This document shows positions 15,738 through 21,938 of a DNA stretch of 21,938 nucleotides, piece by piece (positions within the stretch are counted from its first letter, which is position 1; every line of letters begins with the position of its first letter). The position numbers and the translations under genes were made by a program. Where the stretch lies: the NCBI GenBank assembly GCA_027010905.1, contig JALVBA010000243.1:1-21938 (forward strand), read 5' to 3'. The DNA comes from Marinilabiliaceae bacterium. Lineage in GTDB: Bacteria > Bacteroidota > Bacteroidia > Bacteroidales > Marinilabiliaceae. The notes beneath the pieces are model-generated. The model worked only from the letters and a program-made list of their open reading frames with translations, did not search any database and was not told the origin of the DNA.

Positions 15738-17174
15738 ATGAACAGATATTTTCAATTTATATTTGCTTTATTGTTGGGACTTCTTTGGGGATGTAATGTT
15801 CAGAAAGAGGATGCCGAGAAAAGAACTGTATCAGAAGCTGAAAGGATTGACCTTAATGAGATAAAATCTATGGGGAAATTAAGGGTTGTTACGGCATACA
15901 ATTCTGTTGACTACTTCATCTACAAAGGACGCCCGATTGGTTATCAGCTAGAACTATTGCAGGAGTTGAGTAATTATTTGGGTATTAAACTTGATATCTC
16001 TGTTTCGAATGACGTAAAGAAAAATTTTGACGATTTACTTGCCCGAAAAGTGGATTTATTAGCTATGGATCTTACACTTACCCGAAGCAGGGCTAACTCA
16101 GTTGCTTTTTCTGAACCGCACTGCTTTACCCGTCAGGTTCTTGTTCAGCGAAAGCAGACTAAAAGTCGCAGAGCTAAAAAAGAGAATAACAAGATAGGTT
16201 TTAATAAACTAATCAGGAATCAGCTTGACCTGGCAGGTAAGTCTATTTACGTTCAGGAGAACTCATCCTATTCGGAGCGATTAAGAGCATTGTCAAATGA
16301 GATAGGTGACAGCATTAATATTATTGAGATACCTGATTACGAGGTGGAGCAGCTAATAGGACTCGTTGCTAGTGGTGAGATTCCCTATACTGTTTGCGAC
16401 GAAAATCTGGCGAGGGTTAATAAAAACTACTACGATAATATTGATGTGGAAACCCCTATCAGTTTCCCACAAAAGATAGCATGGGCTATGCGCCCCGAAT
16501 CGCAAAGTCTGCAGGATGTAGTAAACAAATGGCTAATAAGTTTCAAGCGAACAAGCAGGTACAAACTAATTTACAAGAAATACTTTTTATACAAAAGGTC
16601 GACTCACTTGGTTGATAACGACTTTCATTCTCTTAACGGGGGGCAGTTCTCAATCTACGACCAGATGATAAAGAGAGAGAGTAAAAAGTTTGATCTGGAC
16701 TGGCGATTGGTAGCCTCTCTGATATATCAGGAATCGAGATTCTCGCCACGTGTCGAAAGCTGGGCAGGTGCAGTAGGGCTAATGCAGCTGATGCCCGAGA
16801 CTGCCAAAACTTTTGGGGTAAATAAAATAACATCTCCAACAGAAAACATTGTTGGAGGACTTAAATTCCTAAAGTGGCTGGATGACCAGTTGGTTGACAA
16901 AGTAAGTAATCCTAACGAGCGGGTAAAGTTTGTATTGGCATCCTACAATGTGGGTTTAGGCCATGTGCTGGATGCTATGCGTCTGGCTGAAAAATATGGG
17001 AAAGACCCTACCGTATGGGATGACAATGTTGACTTTTATCTTTTAAATAAATCAAAGCCTAAATACTATAACGATCCTGTTGTGAAGTATGGCTACTGCA
17101 GAGGCGAAGAGCCGTATCATTATGTTATTGATATACTCGAGAGATATGAACACTACAAAAATGTTGTGAACTAA
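15738..17174 (+). CDS. mltF: MltF-like membrane-bound lytic transglycosylase (solute-binding + SLT domains)
   Basis: A 478-aa lipoprotein that would cleave peptidoglycan glycan strands, forming 1,6-anhydro-muramyl ends. The lipobox LWGC puts the lipidated Cys at residue 19. Residues about 45-285 form a family 3 solute-binding-like domain (LRVVTAYNSVDYFIY, then GYQLELLQELSNYLG), thought in MltF to regulate activity through binding of muropeptides. Residues about 305-475 are the transglycosylase: QESRFSP with catalytic Glu332, AGAVGLMQLMPETA (343-356) and ASYNVG (401-406). A basic stretch at about 139-152 (KQTKSRRAKKENN) interrupts the binding domain. The stop codon overlaps that of the convergent RemB/Wzi-like gene by four bases, and no terminator separates them. 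Confidence 0.93.
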   Translation: MNRYFQFIFALLLGLLWGCNVQKEDAEKRTVSEAERIDLNEIKSMGKLRVVTAYNSVDYFIYKGRPIGYQLELLQELSNYLGIKLDISVSNDVKKNFDDLLARKVDLLAMDLTLTRSRANSVAFSEPHCFTRQVLVQRKQTKSRRAKKENNKIGFNKLIRNQLDLAGKSIYVQENSSYSERLRALSNEIGDSINIIEIPDYEVEQLIGLVASGEIPYTVCDENLARVNKNYYDNIDVETPISFPQKIAWAMRPESQSLQDVVNKWLISFKRTSRYKLIYKKYFLYKRSTHLVDNDFHSLNGGQFSIYDQMIKRESKKFDLDWRLVASLIYQESRFSPRVESWAGAVGLMQLMPETAKTFGVNKITSPTENIVGGLKFLKWLDDQLVDKVSNPNERVKFVLASYNVGLGHVLDAMRLAEKYGKDPTVWDDNVDFYLLNKSKPKYYNDPVVKYGYCRGEEPYHYVIDILERYEHYKNVVN

Positions 17175-18769
17175 AAATCGTAATAGAGGTTCTTCAAGCT
17201 GGTGCGTACTCCAAAGTAGAAATAGTTAGTGTTCTGTGTTTGTTTCTCGTTCTTATGATTACGAAGCTGTACTCCTGCAACAATATTCCACATATTTCTT
17301 GGATTAATCAAAAAGCTTGCACTAATATCGCCGTAGACAACATCTGTTTTCAGTCCCTGTCCAATATAAATTCCATAATCAGATGGTCTGAGGGTATTGG
17401 GCATTAGCACATTTTTACCCCAACTCACACCATCTCCGTAATCATCTCCATACATCGACTTCACCATTTGAGCCCTAAACATTAGCCTGTGATAACGATA
17501 TCGGGCAATAAATATTCCCTCTCTGAAATTTGCACCCAGCAAGTGTGCCATAGGCTGGTTGTAATGACCATAAGCATAAATAGAAGTGTAGTGCGAATAT
17601 GTGTAAGGTCGCACCTGATTATACTCAGCCTGTATGTCAAGGTTTTTCACATTAAACAGGTCAAAGGTTTTAGCACCTATCTGAAACCCATGTTTATTGG
17701 CCCACCACTTCTCCCCTGAAAATACCTCGTCGGCCTTAAACTCTCCCATAACAAACTGCCCATACACGGCTAGCTGTTTGGCAACAATATATTTTAGGTT
17801 CAGAGCCATAGTTACATTGTCGGGTGAGCCGTTAGCATACTCTACCGGCCTCACAAAAACACCGGGTATTAGATATGAAAAATCAACCCCGCGATAACCT
17901 ACCGTATCCTGCTGTGCCCAAACCACATTCACAAAAAATCCCATACTAAACCTCTTCCCAATGTTCCAGTCGAAATAGTGATTTGTACTGTACTTAACCG
18001 GATAACGAGTGTCACCGAGAGATTCGTCGCGCTCAAGGTTAAGCATCTTATTCCACAAAAACATATATTTTACTTTCCAGAATGTGGAAGTAAACTTCAG
18101 ATAGGGGTAGTTGGATGCAACGTCTGACATTATCAGAGATCGATATCCATCACCAATATAATTCTTCCCATACCCCAGCTGCAGATTAAAATATTTTGCC
18201 ATATTGAAAGAGACATAGCCGGTTGCCTGCGCATAGTCGTGACCACCATCACCATAGTCTTTTCGTTTTCCCTGCCCCGGAACAATGTTATACGTGTTGG
18301 CAAACTCATCAACATAGTTTGGAAAAGTTGCCTGATTCTCAACAAAGTCAGTGTAAAAGGAGAAAAATTTGCCAATATTACCTTTTACAAAAATACCACG
18401 GGTATTGATATATGTCCTTTTCCCTTCATTCGTTTCATGGCCGCCACCAAAATTAAATAGCGGATTAATCAATATTTTAATATCATCTGATTTCCACCGA
18501 AACAGGTCGTCGTGAACAATACGTCTCCAGAAATTGAGATTGCCGGCAGGGATTTTCAGACCATCGTACAAAACAGAGTCGGCATTTACGATTCTGTCAA
18601 TCTCATCCATACGATAATTCCTTACTGAAGTATGGAAGTTCGTACCCGGTTTATAGAGGTATCTGGAGTAGGGAGAGTAATCAAAACTTTCGTATTGACT
18701 ATACTCCTGCGAAAATAACAATCCGCATGAGAAAAGAAAAATTAAGCCTAATATAAATCGTATCTGCAT
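17171..18769 (-). CDS. RemB/Wzi-like outer-membrane beta-barrel protein
   Basis: A 532-aa outer-membrane protein. The ATG at 18769 gives a signal peptide (MQIRFILGLIFLFSCGLLFSQ); a longer frame exists from a GTG at 18826 but would bury that signal. Sequence around residues 190-230 (GYGKNYIGDGYRSLIMSD, then NYPYLKFTSTFWKVKYM) matches my memory of the gliding-motility protein RemB of Flavobacterium and the capsule-assembly Wzi family to which it is related. Wzi helps attach capsule polysaccharide to the cell surface; RemB is a mobile surface adhesin-related protein. Which role applies here is open. Strands rich in Tyr/Phe continue to the end (YFYFGVRTSLKNLYYDF). It overlaps mltF by four bases at the stop codons and diverges from the lactonase gene. 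Confidence 0.78.
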   Translation of the reverse strand: MQIRFILGLIFLFSCGLLFSQEYSQYESFDYSPYSRYLYKPGTNFHTSVRNYRMDEIDRIVNADSVLYDGLKIPAGNLNFWRRIVHDDLFRWKSDDIKILINPLFNFGGGHETNEGKRTYINTRGIFVKGNIGKFFSFYTDFVENQATFPNYVDEFANTYNIVPGQGKRKDYGDGGHDYAQATGYVSFNMAKYFNLQLGYGKNYIGDGYRSLIMSDVASNYPYLKFTSTFWKVKYMFLWNKMLNLERDESLGDTRYPVKYSTNHYFDWNIGKRFSMGFFVNVVWAQQDTVGYRGVDFSYLIPGVFVRPVEYANGSPDNVTMALNLKYIVAKQLAVYGQFVMGEFKADEVFSGEKWWANKHGFQIGAKTFDLFNVKNLDIQAEYNQVRPYTYSHYTSIYAYGHYNQPMAHLLGANFREGIFIARYRYHRLMFRAQMVKSMYGDDYGDGVSWGKNVLMPNTLRPSDYGIYIGQGLKTDVVYGDISASFLINPRNMWNIVAGVQLRNHKNEKQTQNTNYFYFGVRTSLKNLYYDF

Positions 18770-18905
18770 AGAAAAACCGGTTAACAATTGGTTATCAGTA
18801 AAAGTAAATGAAAAAACCTTATGCACCTTAAATTACGAAGAAAAAAAGTAAAGGTTATCTTTAAAATGTTACTATCTTGCATTTTCAATGTAAAACAGTC
18901 AAGCG

Positions 18906-20003
18906 ATGAAAAGAGCCGCACTAATTTTTCTTTCTATTCTACTCCTAACAACCTCATGCAAAAAAGAGGATACAACCAAAACTCTCTTTGTGGGAACATA
19001 CACTAACAAGGGAGGCGAAGGGATAATGACCTATAGCTTCAATACAAATACAGGGAAACTGCTACAACAAGGTATTACAGCAAAAATGAATAATCCAAGT
19101 TTTCTGGCATTATCTCAAGACGGAGAATATCTATATTCTATTTCGGAAAGAAATAATTCAAAAATATCAGTTTTCAAAATCAACCCAAACAATACTGCAC
19201 CAACCTTTGTAAGTTCTATACCAACAGAAGGTAGTGGCGCATGTTATATCAGCTCTGACAAGAATGATAAATACCTCTTTGTGGCTAACTACGGCTCAGG
19301 ACACTTCTCCTTTGCTAAATTGGATAATTCAAAAAATATCATATCAGTAAAAACACTTAAACCCGGTGTTGGCTCAAATGCTGACTCAACAAGACAGGGA
19401 GCACCACATGCGCACTCATTGGCACCGGGCCCTGAAGGTAAATTCATTTACGGTTCTGACCTCGGAGCCGATAAGGTTTTTGCCTTCAAAAAAGAGAGTG
19501 GAGAGTACAATCTTTATACGGGAATTCCTCTTGCTCCCGGAACAGGTCCCCGTCATTTCGACTTCAGCCCCGATGGTAAAACAATGGCCGTTGTGGGAGA
19601 GCTGAGTAATACAATTACTCTTTTTACAAAAGATAAGGATGGTTGCTTTACAGTGAAAGGAGATATGTTTACGACTCTGCCGGATGATTTTACCGGAGTG
19701 AGTTACTCCGCCGACATTCATTTTTCGCAAGATGGCAAATTCCTTTACTCATCAAACAGGGGTCACAACAGCATTGCCGTTTTTGGTTTTAGTAACGGAA
19801 CGCTAACACCGATACAGTGGGTAACAAAGGAGATTGCATGGCCACGAAATTTCACTATCGACCCATCAGGGAAATACCTGCTCGTAGCCAACCAGCACTC
19901 AAACAGCATAACAGTTTTTAAACGTGATACAAAAACAGGAAAATTGACTTATTCCGATATTACTAAAGATATCAGTGAACCTGTATGTTTAAGATTTAGG
20001 TAA
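18906..20003 (+). CDS. Lactonase-family (6-phosphogluconolactonase-like) seven-bladed propeller lipoprotein
   Basis: A 365-aa lipoprotein: lipobox TTSC with the lipidated cysteine at residue 18 followed by KKED. The mature part matches the lactonase family that includes the cytoplasmic E. coli 6-phosphogluconolactonase Pgl: TLFVGTYTNKGGEGI at the start, then GAPHAHSLAPGPEGKF, GPRHFDFSPDGK, YSADIHFSQDGKFLYSSNRG and WPRNFTIDPSGKYLLVANQ, recurring blade motifs with the conserved His and Arg residues. Because this copy is exported and lipid-anchored, phosphogluconolactone is an unlikely substrate; a periplasmic sugar lactone is more plausible, and loss of activity is possible. It starts with ATG at 18906 and appears to be a single-gene unit, ending near a weak hairpin at 20037-20055. 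Confidence 0.9.
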   Translation: MKRAALIFLSILLLTTSCKKEDTTKTLFVGTYTNKGGEGIMTYSFNTNTGKLLQQGITAKMNNPSFLALSQDGEYLYSISERNNSKISVFKINPNNTAPTFVSSIPTEGSGACYISSDKNDKYLFVANYGSGHFSFAKLDNSKNIISVKTLKPGVGSNADSTRQGAPHAHSLAPGPEGKFIYGSDLGADKVFAFKKESGEYNLYTGIPLAPGTGPRHFDFSPDGKTMAVVGELSNTITLFTKDKDGCFTVKGDMFTTLPDDFTGVSYSADIHFSQDGKFLYSSNRGHNSIAVFGFSNGTLTPIQWVTKEIAWPRNFTIDPSGKYLLVANQHSNSITVFKRDTKTGKLTYSDITKDISEPVCLRFR

Positions 20004-20036
20004 TATTTCAATACTGAAAAAATAATATTTACACCA

Positions 20037-20055
20037 GGTTCATTTTGAACTTTTT
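20037..20055 (+). terminator. Weak terminator-like hairpin after the lactonase gene
   Basis: GTTCA (20038-20042) pairs with TGAAC (20046-20050) over a TTT loop, extended by a G-T pair and followed by TTTTT. The 5-bp stem is short, so efficiency is doubtful. Confidence 0.4.
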
Positions 20056-20303
20056 ATTATCCTTATGTTTATGTTATAGCTTTTTATATTGAATCCAGTT
20101 TAAAATGGAACAGTTTTTTATTAAAAAAATGTGATCGTTTTGTTTAATTTGCGTAACTTGTAGTTTCATAATAACATTGATCCTGACAGCACCAGGATAA
20201 TAACGATTATCTGTTCTGCCTGACTTACTACCCAAGCACTCTATGATTTTGGGTAATTACTTTCTACTTCTAAAGCTCGCTATCTCTATAAAATTCAAGA
20301 ATA
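20056..20303. other. Non-coding spacer before the T9SS cargo gene
   Basis: Together with the hairpin region this makes a 300-base gap. I see no gene, tRNA or known RNA. It holds a near-consensus -7 box (TTAATTTG, 20144-20151, one mismatch, followed by C), which would give a leader of about 145 bases, and a 6-bp inverted repeat (ATCCTG/CAGGAT, 20080s-20198 region: 20180-20185 and 20193-20198). Confidence 0.4.
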
Positions 20304-21899
20304 ATGAAACTCTGTTTTTATCTTTTAGTTTTTGTTTTCACAGTATCTACTGCTACTATTACTCACGGGCAAAATGTATTACTAGACAATACTTTCTCAG
20401 ACGACGGTATAGTTACGAAAGATTTTTATAATAGATCAGATATTGCCTACAGCCTTACCGTACTACCCTCCGGCAAGATTGTTATTGCCGGTACAATACA
20501 AGTTAAAAATGGAACTTTTGATTTTGCAGTTGCACGAATTAATGACGACGGCACTTTTGACAACACCTTCTCTGCTGACGGAATTACAACTACCGACATA
20601 AAAGGTGCCGACGGTACTGATTACGGATTAAGTGTAGCAGTACAGGCCAACAATAAAATAGTTGTTGGAGGATGGACATTTGCAAACAATGATTTTGCAA
20701 TGGTAAGGTATAACGAAGACGGTTCTTTAGACCAAACCTTTGGTACGGGTGGAATTGTAACCACAAATATCGGGACAAATGATAAAGGTAACAGCATTGC
20801 GTTACAATCAGACGGAAAGATCATTCTATCTGGATATTCATACGGAGGCAATACGTATGACTTTGCTGTTGTTAGATATGACACTATTGGTAACATAGAC
20901 AAATCTTTCGAAAACAACGGTAAAGTTACCACTGACATTGCCAATGACCGGGATTACGGAATGGGCATGGCAATACAAAAAGATGATAAGATTATAGTTG
21001 CCGGCTCTGCAAAAATCTCATCTAGAAACAATCTTGCAGTTGTACGTTACAACAAAGACGGCTCGCTTGACACTTCATTTGATAATGACGGAAAAGCAAT
21101 GACTCTTATCAACGGGAAAGGCATCAATGGAAATTCAGCGGCTGTTGCAATCCAACAAGATGACAAAATAGTAATTGCCTGCTCATATTCTGACGATACT
21201 TACACTAAAATAGGAGTAGTACGCTTTAATTCCGACGGTTCTTTAGACTCCGACTGGGGTACGAAGGGGATAGTTCAAACATCAGTAGGTAATTACGACG
21301 ATGAAGCATTTGGAATTGCCATACAGCCTGATAATAAGATATTGGTTACCGGATATACTTATTCATCCAAAACCATGAATGACTTTTTCATTATACGATA
21401 CAACACCGACGGCTCACCTGATATGAATTTCGACAGTAATGGAATTTTTATTAAGCCCATAGGATCAGATTATTCTTACGACACCGCTTACGGTATTACT
21501 GTAGCTGACGACAAGATCATTGTTTGTGGTACAAGTGAAGTGGAAGATGAAAATGAAAATGACTTCACAGTTGTCAGGGTTTCAATACAGACAGCCTCTG
21601 CCATTACCGACCATGATACACAAAACAAAATATTTCTCTCTCAGAATTACCCTAACCCTTTTTGTTCTAGCACAACAATACAATATACTATCCCCATATC
21701 TACCGCCAATGTAAGAGTTCAACTTAAGATATATGATGTACTCGGGAAAGAGGTCACAACACTAGTCAATAAAGAACAAACGCCGGGAACATATTCTGTA
21801 AGATTCAATGCTGAAAAAAATATGAAAAACGGTATTTACTTCTATTCCTTAACAGCCGGTGAACTACACTCAGTCAAAAAGATGTCATTCATGAAATAA
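20304..21899 (+). CDS. Secreted delta-60 repeat protein with T9SS type A sorting domain
   Basis: A 531-aa secreted protein. A signal peptide (1-23, ending THGQN) precedes seven delta-60 repeats beginning near residues 30, 89, 146, 201, 259, 318 and 376, with a period of 55-59 residues. Each unit reads roughly F-x-x-x-G-x-x-T, then A-x-Q-x-D-x-K-I-x-x-x-G, then DF-x-x-x-RY-x-x-DGSLD. Seven such units could close as a beta-propeller. Residues about 443-531 form a type A sorting domain: FLSQNYPNPF, LKIYDVLGKEVTTLVN, GTYSVRF, NGIYFYSLTAG and a C-terminal KKMSFMK. This tail directs export through the type IX secretion system, after which it is normally removed while the protein is anchored or released. 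The ligand or role of the repeats is unknown. Confidence 0.92.
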   Translation: MKLCFYLLVFVFTVSTATITHGQNVLLDNTFSDDGIVTKDFYNRSDIAYSLTVLPSGKIVIAGTIQVKNGTFDFAVARINDDGTFDNTFSADGITTTDIKGADGTDYGLSVAVQANNKIVVGGWTFANNDFAMVRYNEDGSLDQTFGTGGIVTTNIGTNDKGNSIALQSDGKIILSGYSYGGNTYDFAVVRYDTIGNIDKSFENNGKVTTDIANDRDYGMGMAIQKDDKIIVAGSAKISSRNNLAVVRYNKDGSLDTSFDNDGKAMTLINGKGINGNSAAVAIQQDDKIVIACSYSDDTYTKIGVVRFNSDGSLDSDWGTKGIVQTSVGNYDDEAFGIAIQPDNKILVTGYTYSSKTMNDFFIIRYNTDGSPDMNFDSNGIFIKPIGSDYSYDTAYGITVADDKIIVCGTSEVEDENENDFTVVRVSIQTASAITDHDTQNKIFLSQNYPNPFCSSTTIQYTIPISTANVRVQLKIYDVLGKEVTTLVNKEQTPGTYSVRFNAEKNMKNGIYFYSLTAGELHSVKKMSFMK

Positions 21900-21938
21900 A
21901 CCTGATCAACATCTGTTTATAAGTTGTAATATACATAG

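Noticed and set aside
18775..18782. Palindrome AACCGGTT upstream of the RemB/Wzi-like gene.
   Set aside because: An 8-bp palindrome is common by chance and there is no second copy nearby to suggest an operator.
20180..20198. Inverted repeat ATCCTG/CAGGAT as a structured RNA or attachment site.
   Set aside because: The stem is only six base pairs with a 7-nt loop and no integrase or tRNA is near.
1..21938. Defence system, prophage, insertion sequence or CRISPR array.
   Set aside because: No transposase, integrase, nuclease-toxin pair, regularly spaced repeats or abrupt change of composition is seen; all genes fit a resident chromosomal envelope/housekeeping set.

Overview
The window reads as chromosome of a Bacteroidota bacterium, most likely a Bacteroidales or related marine/anaerobic lineage; the rank below phylum is inference. 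The evidence is a C-terminal type IX secretion (T9SS) sorting domain, Bacteroidota-type families (Porin_10-like porin, RemB/Wzi-like barrel, long OstA-like protein, 73-aa DUF2795 protein), AT-rich spacers, a lack of obvious Shine-Dalgarno sequences, and several TAnnTTTG (-7) promoter boxes. All fourteen genes look intact. I see no mobile element, CRISPR array, rRNA, tRNA or defence locus.

Left part (1-5021): an OmpP1/FadL-like outer-membrane barrel (+) and recQ (-) converge on a shared bidirectional terminator. recQ and guaB (IMP dehydrogenase) diverge from a spacer holding two perfect inverted repeats.

Centre (5173-12126): a five-gene + strand cluster for envelope biogenesis. It encodes a large periplasmic protein with two parvulin domains, a SurA-like lipoprotein without a recognisable parvulin domain, a canonical SurA, an unassigned lipoprotein, and a 537-aa OstA/LptA-like protein, and ends in a strong terminator. 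These genes plausibly handle folding and delivery of outer-membrane proteins and lipopolysaccharide transport.

Right-centre (12128-13428, - strand): a lone DsbD-alpha-like periplasmic domain, a PduO-type cobalamin adenosyltransferase coupled to it by a TGATG overlap, and a small DUF2795 protein. A Porin_10-type outer-membrane protein diverges from this cluster, with a -7 box so close to its ATG that the mRNA may be almost leaderless.

Right part (15738-21899): an MltF-like lytic transglycosylase lipoprotein whose stop codon overlaps that of a convergent RemB/Wzi-like barrel, then a seven-bladed lactonase-family lipoprotein, then a secreted protein with seven delta-60 repeats and a T9SS type A tail.

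Overall the window is mostly core cell-envelope genes. I did not find a convincing new multi-gene system. The best leads are the unassigned lipoprotein between surA and the LptA-like gene, the parvulin-less SurA-like lipoprotein, the orphan DsbD-alpha domain tied to cobalamin adenosylation, and the hairpins between recQ and guaB.
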